The notes: a model not told the origin generated them from the letters alone. A stretch of 42,432 nucleotides of DNA from Bacillota bacterium (GCA_023409735.1 JAEYRB010000026.1:1-42432); one strand, 5' to 3'; positions 24,363 through 33,104 are shown, counted from the first letter of the stretch. Numbers and translations are program-made.

Positions 24363-26402
24363 ATGAGGCTTATAAATAATATAGAGATTACAGAACCCAT
24401 TCGCTTTGCATTGAGCAAAGTCGAATCGTATGATGTTACGTTGGAGTTGGTTCAGAATGAAACACTGGAAGCTCAGGCATATAGAAGAACAGCTGGTGAA
24501 ACAATTCGAGTTGAGGCTTCTGATGATGCAGGCTTTATGTATGCAATTTTTGATATTGCAGACGCTCTCAGAAAAAAAGAAACAATCACTGATGGTGAGG
24601 TAACTCCTTATCTGACTAATCGTGGTATTAAGTTCAATATCCCATTAGATGCAAGATGTCCTAGCTACTCGGATGCATCCACCAGTGCAACAAAGAATAT
24701 CGCCAATGTTTGGGACCCGGATTTCTGGCATGAATATCTGGATCGAATGGCGGAGAATAAGTACAATGTATTGTCTCTATGGAATTTGTCTCCGTTCCCT
24801 GCAATGGTTCGCATTCCGGAGTTCCCGAATGCATACATCGATGATGTGAAAATCAGTGCACGGTCATTTAAGGCAAGGCTTTCAGGGAAAAATAACTTTG
24901 ATCAGGATCATGCAGCAAATCTGATTACAGTTAAAAAGATGACCATTGATGAGAAAATTACTTACTGGCAGGAGATCATGCAATATGCTGCAGATCGCTG
25001 CGTCCGTGTATTTTTATTCTGCTGGAATGTATTTGTATACGGAACAGAAGGATCAGGTCATGGTATTGAGGAAGATCAGAATAATCCAATTACTAGAAAG
25101 TATTACTATGCAGCTGTTCAGGCGATGATGGATACTTATCCTCTGCTTGCAGGAATCGGTATATCTACCGGTGAGAATATGACTTATAACGGAAGAGATA
25201 CTGATGATGCAGAATCCTTCTCCCATACCGATATTGGTTTTGTTGCAGAAACCTATGGTGCAGCGATCGATGATTATGTAAAGAGACATCCGGAACGTGA
25301 CTTCACATTCATTCACCGTATGCTTATGGCAAGATATGACCGTATCATGGAAGCTTACGAGAACTTCTCAGGCAATTTTGAAATCTCCTTCAAATACTCT
25401 CAGGCTCACATGTATTCCAGTGTTAATCCGAACTTTATCGGTGAATTCCTTGAAGAAAAAGCTCCTGGTGTTAAGGTATGGCTGACGGTTCGCAACGATG
25501 ACTATTATATGTATCGTTGGGGTAGCCCTGATTATGCGAGGGAATATCTGGTCAATATGCCGGTATCCTGTCTTGCCGGTTATTATATGGGTGCTGATGG
25601 ATACACATGGGGTCGTGATTACATGACAAGGAATGATGATACCCATCCTCTGTTTATCGATAAGATGTGGTATATGTTCAAGATTTGGGGGCAGTTATCC
25701 TATAATGCAGGACTGGATAATCAATATTTCAAAGATGAAATTAAGGTTCAGATGGGGCTGGATGACAAGACATCGAACATACTGTTTGATGCATGGAATG
25801 AAGTTTCTAACATTATTCCAGATCTCAACTGCTTACATTGGCATGATTTTGATTTCCAGTGGTATCCCGAAGGGTGCTGCATGTATCGTGTAGATTTGGA
25901 TAAGATTACATTTGCCAACATCAATGAATTTGTTAACTGTGAAGCGATTACGTTTGGATCACATGCTTCTGTTATGGAATATGCAGAGAGTGTTGTAAAA
26001 GGAACTGAATTGGCAAAGATTTCTCCTATGGTTCAGGTCGCATCCATGCTTGCTCATGCAAAACGAGCAGAGGAACTTCTGGAACTCTTAAAAGATGCAT
26101 CGTATGATGCTGATTTTCAAAAGACTCTATATGATATTGAAGCACTAAAGACTCTTGGGTATTATTTTGCACTAAAAGAAGAAGCTGCTATGTCATTGGC
26201 TGTATATCGCCTGAATCAGGATAAGAAATACCAGGATGAGGCAGTTGCAAAATTGACGGAGGCGCTTCCGTATTGGAAGAAGTACTCGAAAATGTCTGTG
26301 GAAGCCAATATCCCTCAGATACTTACCAGATACTGTGGTAAAGTAGATGTACAGGATTTTGATGAGCAGGCAGAGATGGATATTCTCCTAGCAAAAGAGT
26401 AA
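24363..26402 (+). CDS. Putative glycoside hydrolase with GH67/GH20-type N-terminal domain and TIM barrel
   Basis: 679 residues, no signal peptide. Residues 1-75 have the alpha/beta N-domain pattern ending in FMYAIFDIADALRKKE, as in GH67, GH20 and GH115 enzymes. The barrel begins at NRGIKFNIPLDAR with WDPDFWHEYLDRMAENKYNV. A candidate acid residue is in GIGISTGENM (about residue 260-269), with further conserved-looking acidic or aromatic sites in KVWLTVRNDDYYMYRWG and CLHWHDFDFQWYPEG. The C-terminal 130 residues are helical. I cannot name a CAZy family. The gene follows 28 bp after the GHL6-like gene and, with it, should process the imported sugar; a uronic-acid or amino-sugar glycoside is suggested only by the N-domain type. 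Confidence 0.7.
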   Translation: MRLINNIEITEPIRFALSKVESYDVTLELVQNETLEAQAYRRTAGETIRVEASDDAGFMYAIFDIADALRKKETITDGEVTPYLTNRGIKFNIPLDARCPSYSDASTSATKNIANVWDPDFWHEYLDRMAENKYNVLSLWNLSPFPAMVRIPEFPNAYIDDVKISARSFKARLSGKNNFDQDHAANLITVKKMTIDEKITYWQEIMQYAADRCVRVFLFCWNVFVYGTEGSGHGIEEDQNNPITRKYYYAAVQAMMDTYPLLAGIGISTGENMTYNGRDTDDAESFSHTDIGFVAETYGAAIDDYVKRHPERDFTFIHRMLMARYDRIMEAYENFSGNFEISFKYSQAHMYSSVNPNFIGEFLEEKAPGVKVWLTVRNDDYYMYRWGSPDYAREYLVNMPVSCLAGYYMGADGYTWGRDYMTRNDDTHPLFIDKMWYMFKIWGQLSYNAGLDNQYFKDEIKVQMGLDDKTSNILFDAWNEVSNIIPDLNCLHWHDFDFQWYPEGCCMYRVDLDKITFANINEFVNCEAITFGSHASVMEYAESVVKGTELAKISPMVQVASMLAHAKRAEELLELLKDASYDADFQKTLYDIEALKTLGYYFALKEEAAMSLAVYRLNQDKKYQDEAVAKLTEALPYWKKYSKMSVEANIPQILTRYCGKVDVQDFDEQAEMDILLAKE

Positions 26403-26420
26403 TGAAGGAGTAATATCGCA

Positions 26421-26524
26421 ATGTCTGTTGCGGCTACATACCTCAGGTATTAACGAGATTATGTGGTAAGATCAATGTTCAGGAATTTTATGAACTGTTG
26501 TTCTTACAGAGGAGTGTTGAATAG
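26421..26524 (+). pseudogene. 3' tail fragment of a lost paralogue of the upstream glycoside hydrolase
   Basis: After ATGTCTGT (26421, matching MSV of the intact gene's MSVEAN) and a 1-base frame change, the frame from 26438 reads IPQVLTRLCGKINVQEF, then YELLFLQRSVE and TAG at 26522. The intact gene ends with IPQILTRYCGKVDVQDF followed by DEQAEMDILLAKE. Protein similarity is high while many third codon positions differ, so this is an old paralogue, not a fresh duplication. Everything before the last 35 codons is gone. Confidence 0.75.
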
Positions 26525-26541
26525 AAAGGAAGATACTATTT

Positions 26542-27822
26542 ATGAGCGCAAATGAGAAAGCTTATCAGTTACTTAAAGAGTGGAAAGGTGATAGTTATGT
26601 AGTTGGCCTGGGAGTTCTAAATCACCTTGGATCTCTGGTAGCAAGGTATGGAAAGAAGGTTCTTCTGGTCTCCATGGATACTTATTTGAAGCCTCTGACT
26701 GATTCCGCGATGGAGTCAATTCGCGCAGCAGGCGGTACCGTACTTTTAGATGATGTAATACCTGGCGCTAAACCAAATGCGCCTCGTGAGGACGTATATC
26801 GTCTGGAAACCTATATACTGCATTATCAGCCGGATGTAGTGGTTGCTCTGGGTGGTGGTTCAACTATCGATGCTTGCAAGGCAGCAATTGCGCTTGCAAC
26901 CCTAGGGACTTTCTCCGGTCCGGAGATCGAAATGTATTTCGGTACCAATCTTGTAACCAAGGCGCTTCAAGACTCCGGAAGAAAGCTTATTCCGCTTGTT
27001 GCAGTACAGACTTCCGCATCTAGTGGTGCACATCTGACCAAGTATTCCAACATTACGGATCCGGTTGTAGGACAGAAGAAGTTGATTGTTGATATGGCAG
27101 TAGTTCCGACTGCCAGCCTTTTCGACTATGAGACTACTCTTACAATGCCTGTTAGTGTATCCATCGATGGAGCACTTGATGCAATTGCTCATACATTTGA
27201 AGTGTTCTGCGGTGCAAGTCCTGAGACCTATAATCTGGCAAAGGATATTGCTGAGACAGCAATCGAACTGACGATCTCCTACGCGAAGAGAGTTATTGAG
27301 AATCCTTTTGATAAAGAAGCAAGAGAAGCGCTGGGTCTTGCTACCGATCTAGGTGGATATGCGATCATGATTGGTGGTACAAGTGGTGCACATCTTACCA
27401 GTTTCTCTCTGGTTGATCTGGTTGCTCATGGAACTGCATGTGGAATTATGAATCCTTACTATGCAGTATTCTATTCTCCGTCAATTCAGAATCAACTCAA
27501 GGTAGTTGGAGAACTTCTAGCAAAGTATGGCTTTGTTAAGAAAGATGTTGCCACTTTGGAAGGTCGAGATCGTGCAATCGAAGTTTCAGAAGGTCTTATT
27601 GCGTTTGGCAAGTCTATTGGTGCTCCGACCAAACTGAGTGACCTAAAGGGATTCACCGAGGCTCATGTAGAGAGAATCCTCACTGCAGCGAAAGATCCTC
27701 AACTGTCCATGAAGCTTAAGAACATGCCGATTCCGATGACTGCTGCCGATGTGGATTATTATATGGCCCCGATTATTTATGCTGCAGTAACCGGTGATCT
27801 GAGCGGTATTGTAAATAAGTAA
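26542..27822 (+). CDS. Iron-containing alcohol dehydrogenase family protein
   Basis: 426 residues in the type III (Fe-dependent) alcohol dehydrogenase family. The NAD(P)-binding GGGS motif is in VVALGGGSTIDACKAAIAL (about residues 94-112). Metal ligands fit the Asp and His in SIDGALDAIAHTFE and the two His in SGAHLTSFSLVDLVAHGTAC, spaced as in the family. Helical C-terminal domain follows. RBS AAAGGA is before ATG 26542. In this operon it probably oxidises or reduces a sugar-derived alcohol, aldehyde or hydroxy-acid; the metal and cofactor cannot be told apart from sequence alone. Confidence 0.9.
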   Translation: MSANEKAYQLLKEWKGDSYVVGLGVLNHLGSLVARYGKKVLLVSMDTYLKPLTDSAMESIRAAGGTVLLDDVIPGAKPNAPREDVYRLETYILHYQPDVVVALGGGSTIDACKAAIALATLGTFSGPEIEMYFGTNLVTKALQDSGRKLIPLVAVQTSASSGAHLTKYSNITDPVVGQKKLIVDMAVVPTASLFDYETTLTMPVSVSIDGALDAIAHTFEVFCGASPETYNLAKDIAETAIELTISYAKRVIENPFDKEAREALGLATDLGGYAIMIGGTSGAHLTSFSLVDLVAHGTACGIMNPYYAVFYSPSIQNQLKVVGELLAKYGFVKKDVATLEGRDRAIEVSEGLIAFGKSIGAPTKLSDLKGFTEAHVERILTAAKDPQLSMKLKNMPIPMTAADVDYYMAPIIYAAVTGDLSGIVNK

Positions 27823-27956
27823 TTGTGTATCTTAAAGAGAGTGGTGTTGTAATCAATACGGGATTTGTAAAGTGCGGAGAGGATGGAATTACCTATGTAA
27901 TCTATCTTTAGGATGAAATGAGATTGCAGATTGTTAGACGGAAGAGAGGAATAGCT

Positions 27957-29243
27957 ATGCCAAGAGTAACATTTCCCTACGGTAGAATAGAATTATCGTA
28001 TGAGATTCCAGAACATCGCTATGCAGGGACGATGGTATCTGCTATGCATGAGTATGATCCCGGAAAGTCACAGGAAGAGCTTGTAAAGGATGCACTTAAA
28101 CATCCTATTGGAAGTCCCAGATTGTGTGAGCTTTCGAAGGGTAAGCAGAAGATTGTGGTAATCGCTTCGGATCATACCAGACCGGTACCGTCGAAAGTGA
28201 TTATTCCTCAGATGCTACAGGAAATCAGAACCGGTAATCCTGATGCCGATATCACTTTCCTAGTTGCGACCGGATGTCACCGTGATACGAAGGTGGAAGA
28301 ACTGTTTGAGAAGTTTGGTGAGGATATAGTACGGAATGAGAAGATCGTCATCCACGACTGTGATGATGCCGAGAACCTTGGAAATGCTTCGACACTTCCT
28401 TCTGGAGGAGAACTGGTACTGAACAAGTTGGCTCTGGAAGCGGATCTGCTCGTGGCAGAAGGCTTTATTGAGCCACACTTCTTCGCGGGATTTTCTGGCG
28501 GGAGAAAGAGTGTGCTACCAGGTGTTGCTTCCAGAAAAACTGTAATGCATAATCACAACGCTGCATTCATCGATCATCCGAAGGCCAGAACAGGAGTCAT
28601 CGATGGAAATCCTATTCATGAAGATATGATCTTTGCGGCACGGAAGGCAAACCTTGCATTCATCTGTAACGTAGTGATCAACTCTGAGAAGAAGGTAGTA
28701 TATGCTGTAGCGGGAGATGTAGAAGCTGCACATGTGAAGGGAATAGAGTTCCTGAAGAGTCTCTGTGGAGTTCAGGCGATTCCTGCGGATATTGTTATCA
28801 CTACAAATGGAGGTTATCCACTTGATCAGAATATTTATCAGGCTGTAAAGGGAATGACAGCAGCGGAAGGGACTGTGAAGGATGGTGGTGTGATAATCAT
28901 GCTGGCAAAGTCCAATGATGGTCACGGAGGAAAGGTGTTCCATGAGACCTTCCGAGATCAGAAGGATCTGAAGCAGATGATGGCTAATTTCCTCGCAACA
29001 CCTCCGGAACATACGATCATCGATCAGTGGCAATCTCAAATTTTTGCGCGTGTTTTGTTGCGCTCACATGTTATTTATGTCTCAGATGCTGCAAATGAAC
29101 TTGTGGAAGATCTGCATATGATTCCGGCGCACTCCATTGAAGAGGCGGTAGTGATTGCTGATCAAATTCTTGAAGAGCGGGGGATTAAGAATGGAAAAAT
29201 TCTTGCAATTCCTGATGGCGTTTCTGTAATAGTGAGCGAATAA
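27957..29243 (+). CDS. LarA-type nickel-pincer-dependent racemase/epimerase homologue (DUF2088)
   Basis: 428 residues of the lactate racemase superfamily. Key positions are visible: a His in VATGCHRDT (near 107), EPHFFAGFSGGRKSVLPGV (about 172-190), where the His and the Lys of GGRKS correspond to the nickel ligand His and the Lys that binds the pyridinium thioamide cofactor in LarA, and a C-terminal alpha/beta domain (VIIMLAKSNDGHGGKVFHE). I start at 27957 behind GAGAGGA. The family racemises or epimerises 2-hydroxy acids such as lactate, malate and aldonates. LarB, LarC and LarE, needed to make the cofactor, are not in the window. Next to an alcohol dehydrogenase and glycosidases, an aldonate-like substrate is plausible but unproven. 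The 27826-27912 gap can be read as an orphan 29-codon tail. Confidence 0.88.
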   Translation: MPRVTFPYGRIELSYEIPEHRYAGTMVSAMHEYDPGKSQEELVKDALKHPIGSPRLCELSKGKQKIVVIASDHTRPVPSKVIIPQMLQEIRTGNPDADITFLVATGCHRDTKVEELFEKFGEDIVRNEKIVIHDCDDAENLGNASTLPSGGELVLNKLALEADLLVAEGFIEPHFFAGFSGGRKSVLPGVASRKTVMHNHNAAFIDHPKARTGVIDGNPIHEDMIFAARKANLAFICNVVINSEKKVVYAVAGDVEAAHVKGIEFLKSLCGVQAIPADIVITTNGGYPLDQNIYQAVKGMTAAEGTVKDGGVIIMLAKSNDGHGGKVFHETFRDQKDLKQMMANFLATPPEHTIIDQWQSQIFARVLLRSHVIYVSDAANELVEDLHMIPAHSIEEAVVIADQILEERGIKNGKILAIPDGVSVIVSE

Positions 29244-29342
29244 AATATTTAGATTACAATCAATTAAGCTATTCATGCTAGATGGCTCATAGGCTCCACA
29301 AACAGGAAGCAAGCGATGATGTCAGCTACATTGATCTCAAGA

Positions 29343-29390
29343 TAAAAACACGTACCAGACATGAAGAATTCAGGTTTGTTACGTGTTTTT
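29343..29390. terminator. Bidirectional terminator between convergent operons
   Basis: AAAACACGTA (29344-29353) pairs with TACGTGTTTT (29380-29389): 10 bp with A and T runs on both sides, so it works on either strand. It separates the LarA-homologue operon (ends 29243) from the minus-strand permease gene (ends 29440). Confidence 0.85.
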
Positions 29391-29439
29391 ACTAATTTAT
29401 AAATAATTATTAATCCCTGGGTACTAGCTTAATGCTAAT

Positions 29440-30678
29440 TTATTTCTTCTTTATTGCTATTCCGATCAGATAGCAAGCAGATGCCACGACGATACCATTG
29501 ATTGATGCAATGCCCCAATTAACGACATTCGCAATGACTGCCCCAAGTATTACGCCTATAATGGCAGCCCAGTTAACGACAAGATCTGTTTCCACTTTTT
29601 TATATTTTTCTTTGTTTACAAAGTAATCCAGTATCAAAATAATACCAACCGGCGGCAGTGTGCAGTTGAGAATGTTCAACCAGCCGCAGAAGTTATTATA
29701 AAGCCATACTGCAGCAGCTGTGCCTATTGCACCTGAAATAAGGACCATCGGACCTTTTTTCTTGCCGAATATATTAGCAAGCCCCAATCCTGCAGAGTAC
29801 AATGCGTTATCATTTGTTGTCCAGATATTTAGGCCAAGAACCAAAACTGCCGCATAAAACATCCCAAGCTTCATCATGACGTCGAAGATATCATTCCCGC
29901 CGGTGAAAGCAGCTGCTACGCCCCCAAATAAAAACATCAGCGAATTGCCGAGAAAGAATGCAACTACAGTAGTAATTAGACCTGCCTTACCATTCTTTGC
30001 AAAGCGAGAGAAGTTCGGTGTTGCAGTGCCTCCGGAGACAAATGAACCGATAACCAGACCTGCACCGCCAATCACAGTAAGCTTACCGCTTGATACCGCA
30101 AATTGATCGACGAGAGAAGTATTTCCACGTATGAAAGCAAGGATCATTGCAACTGACCCAAGAATAGCAACAGACGGGACAGCAATATAGCTTATAATTG
30201 TCAGGGATTTGATTCCGAAATATGCAGATGAAGTCATGCAGATACCGGCAATCAATACAAGCCCCCAAATTGCTACTTCGCTTCCGCCAAGTAATTCCTT
30301 TGCAACAGGAAGTGCAAACATTGCAATACCAACACCGAACCAACCAATCTGTGTAAACGAAATCATTGCAGATGGCAGCCACGAACCTTTTATACCAAAT
30401 GATTTACGTGCAAGAAGATCAAGGCTCATTCCTGTTTTTGATCCTACATATCCAAGCAGTCCCGTATAAATTCCTAATATAGCACCGCCAAGAATAATAG
30501 AAACAATAAATCCTTTTAAATCAAGGCCATCCGCCAACTCTTTACCCACCCACATACTAGCTGAGAAAAACGTAAAGCCAAGCATGATCATAAACATTGT
30601 TATATTGCTTCTTCGAGCACTCTGAGGAATTTGTGTTTCTATGTAATCCACATCAACTGTTTTGTTTTTTTCTTTCAT
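29440..30678 (-). CDS. codB: NCS1-family cytosine permease (CodB-type)
   Basis: 412 residues, about 12 membrane segments. The N-terminus IPQSARRSNITMFMIMLGFT then FFSASMWVGK closely follows the CodB pattern, as do LARKSFGIKGSWLPSAMISF, TQIGWFGVGIAMFALPV, and GLNIWTTNDNALYSAGLGLA. It imports cytosine or a related nucleobase by cation symport. Its start overlaps the stop of the upstream phosphoribosyltransferase-like gene by 4 bp (ATGA), so the two are translationally coupled. No cytosine deaminase is in the window, so import of an unmodified base for direct salvage is the simplest reading. Confidence 0.9.
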   Translation of the reverse strand: MKEKNKTVDVDYIETQIPQSARRSNITMFMIMLGFTFFSASMWVGKELADGLDLKGFIVSIILGGAILGIYTGLLGYVGSKTGMSLDLLARKSFGIKGSWLPSAMISFTQIGWFGVGIAMFALPVAKELLGGSEVAIWGLVLIAGICMTSSAYFGIKSLTIISYIAVPSVAILGSVAMILAFIRGNTSLVDQFAVSSGKLTVIGGAGLVIGSFVSGGTATPNFSRFAKNGKAGLITTVVAFFLGNSLMFLFGGVAAAFTGGNDIFDVMMKLGMFYAAVLVLGLNIWTTNDNALYSAGLGLANIFGKKKGPMVLISGAIGTAAAVWLYNNFCGWLNILNCTLPPVGIILILDYFVNKEKYKKVETDLVVNWAAIIGVILGAVIANVVNWGIASINGIVVASACYLIGIAIKKK

Positions 30679-31793
30679 TTTCGTTTTTCCCCTTTATTTT
30701 TTAGTATGTACGTACTTAATTCCCTGGTAAATTCGATAATTCTTTGATTGGCCATTTCTTTTAATGAAATATTTTCGAGGCTTTTTACATAATTTTGTTC
30801 CTGCTCATAAAGCAGATATGTTTCTTCGCAATCAAGCTTTTCATAGTGACAGCAGCGGATCCAATCCTCATATGAGATCGGTAATTTATGACCGAGTTTT
30901 TCTTCAAGGAGCTCCTGCTTATCAATAATGTCAGCTCGCTCTAAAATACAGTTCCAGAATTCCAGAACCTCCTCAATATGCTCGTGGATTTCGTATCTGC
31001 GTGCACCGCCATCGTAAATGGTGCATTTTTCAAACAGGGGAGCCTGTGCAGAAAGGGTTTCTTTATGGAATTCAGGTGAGATAATGCCATCCTTCCAGTA
31101 AAAATCAATATTGGCTCTGTTTATTCCTGAGACGCCTTTATCGCCTTCTTCATAGCAATTAAACACACCTTCATAATAAATTACTATGAAGCCTTCAAAT
31201 TCCGGCCACTCTTTACGAATCTGTTCAGTAAATTTTTCAAATAGTTCAATCCCTTTTTTAGCGCCGATAGTAAAGAATACAATATTTTTCAGCCTTTTCC
31301 CATTGCTGAGATAAAAATCTAATGTATATTCAAGACATTTTCTAATTGTGTCGCCTGAAGCGATGATATCGCCGATAATTAAAGTTCCGTCCGGGACAAC
31401 GGTAAGCTGGCGGTAATTTACATCAAGCCCTGTTACTTTATCGTCGGTAAATACACGTTCGCATGATAGAAAACTGATGTTGTGAACATGTATGTTTTCT
31501 TTATAGCAGCTTTCTTCTATTGGAAAGTTAAGTGCTCCACGAAGAATACATAATATATTTGCCAGTGAGATTTTATTGTTTGCATTCAGATACTTAAGCA
31601 TCCTTGATGTTGGTTTTACCAAAGATTTATATACCTCGTACCCTACAACCTCCGGCGAATTCATAAGCTTGCGGGTTTCGGCCGCAGATAGAATAAAGTA
31701 TTCATTTAGATACTTCTGACAGTCAAGGTGATAACAATCTACACCACTGTCATAAAATACTTTAGAAATACTAGCTTTTTCCCAATCGGTCAT
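30675..31793 (-). CDS. Unusual phosphoribosyltransferase-like protein coupled to codB
   Basis: 372 residues. Two features point to a type I phosphoribosyltransferase fold: ILCILRGALNFPIEE (about 80-94), like the ILRAG/ILRGG entry strand of uracil-type enzymes, and TLIIGDIIASGDTIRKCL (about 137-154), like the PRPP loop with its small-Gly-x-Thr end. The usual acidic pair before that loop is Gly-Asp here. A C-terminal half of about 190 residues, rich in Trp/Cys/Glu, matches nothing I know; it includes KCTIYDGGARRYEIHEH and EDWIRCCHYEKLDCEE. Typical base-salvage enzymes are about 200 residues, so this is nearly double. Start at 31793 (MTDWEKASI) lies behind GAGGAAAAG. It probably acts on the base imported by CodB. 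Confidence 0.65.
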   Translation of the reverse strand: MTDWEKASISKVFYDSGVDCYHLDCQKYLNEYFILSAAETRKLMNSPEVVGYEVYKSLVKPTSRMLKYLNANNKISLANILCILRGALNFPIEESCYKENIHVHNISFLSCERVFTDDKVTGLDVNYRQLTVVPDGTLIIGDIIASGDTIRKCLEYTLDFYLSNGKRLKNIVFFTIGAKKGIELFEKFTEQIRKEWPEFEGFIVIYYEGVFNCYEEGDKGVSGINRANIDFYWKDGIISPEFHKETLSAQAPLFEKCTIYDGGARRYEIHEHIEEVLEFWNCILERADIIDKQELLEEKLGHKLPISYEDWIRCCHYEKLDCEETYLLYEQEQNYVKSLENISLKEMANQRIIEFTRELSTYILKNKGEKRK

Positions 31794-31971
31794 ACTTTCT
31801 TTTCCTCCAAGAAACAATATCCAAAAATGATAACACACGGGGTTTATTATGTCATATCAAATTGCGCTTTTCAACAAATTTCTACAAGAATGTTATTAAA
31901 ATTGCAGCAAACGCAATGAAAGAAAATTGTTTTTGGTTATATGAGTAAATATATGACTTTATGTAAACTTA

Positions 31972-32000
31972 TTGTGTTTGAATAATGCCTGAGATACAAT
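31972..32000 (+). promoter_or_regulatory. Promoter for the lipoprotein gene
   Basis: TTGTGT (31972-31977), a 17-bp spacer and TACAAT (31995-32000). It predicts a leader of about 158 nt before the start at 32166. Confidence 0.6.
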
Positions 32001-32007
32001 ACAAGTG

Positions 32008-32155
32008 AGGAATGTAATGCGTGTCCGGAGCAGCGGAATCTGAGTAGGTAACAAGGCTTGGTATAAGCAGGCCTTACCTTAGCTCTAAAACAGCATAGTG
32101 CCCAGAAGGTCTGAGAAAGCATATTACCATTGGCAGCGAATAGGTAGTAAAAATG
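32008..32155 (+). other. Long structured 5' leader, unassigned
   Basis: The leader is less AT-rich than its flanks and can fold. TCCG-GAGCAG-CGGA is a small hairpin. Next, GAG-GGTAA-GGC pairs with GCC-TTACC-CTC across 32041-32086. A third candidate, CAGA-AGG-TCTG, is near 32102-32113. There is no run of T and no ORF. I could not match it to TPP, cobalamin, purine, T-box or c-di-GMP consensus. The 31794-31971 part of this gap is AT-rich with nothing else seen. Confidence 0.35.
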
Positions 32156-32165
32156 GAGGCAAGTC

Positions 32166-33104
32166 ATGAAACGAATGTTGGGTATGAAGCGAAAATTATC
32201 AATTATAACTGCTTTGGCAATAGCTTTTACTTTTGCAGCTTGTGGACAGGGTGCTGCTATGAAGAAAGCATTATCGGAAGACAGAACAGGAGCTTCACAG
32301 GAAGGCAGTATAGAAGGATCACAGCTTCAGAAAACTGCTTTTGTTGGAACTATAACAAGTGAATCGAATAGTGAGAATATTTCGAATGAATCAACTACAG
32401 AAGGTGAGATATCCAAGGGAAATATATCTGATGAATCAACTATTGAGAGCGAATTATCTAATGGAGATATATCAAACTCATCAACTATTAAAAATGATAT
32501 ATCCGATGAAGATACTACAGATGTATCAATCATTAAAAGGGAAATAGAAAAAAGCAAAATTGATATTTCAGCCTATATTTCATTGATAGATGAATTTGAG
32601 GAGTCTGAAGCAGAAAGCAACGATCAAAGCTATAAATATGGCCTGATTTATTTTGATAGCGATGATATTCAGGAACTATTTGTATGGCAGGATACTTATT
32701 CCTCTATAAGCGTGTATACAGTAAACGGCAGCAGCAAAGTCATATGCCTGGTTGATAATATGTGTTCTGTAGCTCCTTCCTATTATGAACGAAAAGGTAT
32801 TATTGAACAGTGGAGCAGATGGAATGGCGGAGGCGATGAGGGAAGCTATGCCGGCAACTATTATGTTGTTACTGCTGAGGCCCCATATACCGACGGAAGA
32901 AAGCCCGATTTTGGGTACGAATACAATGCAATATATGGCGAGGATGGAAATTGGACAGGAACCGGCAAGACTGAATATTTTTCTCAGGGAGAATTGATTA
33001 CTGAGAAAGCATATAAAAAAATATTCGAAGCATATCAGATATCAGAATGGTCTGATGATGCAGAAAAAAAGGAAGAAGGACGTGTAGGACGTAGAGAATT
33101 TTAG
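32166..33104 (+). CDS. Lipoprotein with degenerate Ile-Ser-Asn/Asp repeat stalk, unknown function
   Basis: 312 residues. The basic N-terminus and lipobox (FTFAACGQG, Cys near 26) mark an exported lipoprotein. Residues 60-120 hold a Ser/Glu/Thr-rich stalk of imperfect units such as ISNEST, ISDEST, ISNSST and ISDEDT, spaced about 16-17 residues. The C-terminal 170 residues look globular (YGLIYFDSDDIQELFVW, CLVDNMCSVAPSYYE, EQWSRWNGGGDEGSYAGNYY). I do not recognise the family. GGAGG is 6 nt before ATG 32166. It has its own promoter and long leader and precedes the second sugar ABC operon by 164 bp without a clear terminator between, so co-transcription is possible. Confidence 0.75.
   Translation: MKRMLGMKRKLSIITALAIAFTFAACGQGAAMKKALSEDRTGASQEGSIEGSQLQKTAFVGTITSESNSENISNESTTEGEISKGNISDESTIESELSNGDISNSSTIKNDISDEDTTDVSIIKREIEKSKIDISAYISLIDEFEESEAESNDQSYKYGLIYFDSDDIQELFVWQDTYSSISVYTVNGSSKVICLVDNMCSVAPSYYERKGIIEQWSRWNGGGDEGSYAGNYYVVTAEAPYTDGRKPDFGYEYNAIYGEDGNWTGTGKTEYFSQGELITEKAYKKIFEAYQISEWSDDAEKKEEGRVGRREF

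Noticed and set aside
27826..27912. 29-codon frame between the dehydrogenase and the LarA homologue
   Set aside because: No good start or RBS and no family match; may be a gene tail but cannot be supported.
29282..29396. Short ORF starting MAHRLHKQEASDDVSYIDLK
   Set aside because: It has no RBS and runs through the bidirectional terminator, so its second half is hairpin sequence.
31985..32165. TPP riboswitch suggested by a CTGAGA word
   Set aside because: The second conserved TPP block is missing and the downstream gene is not thiamine related.
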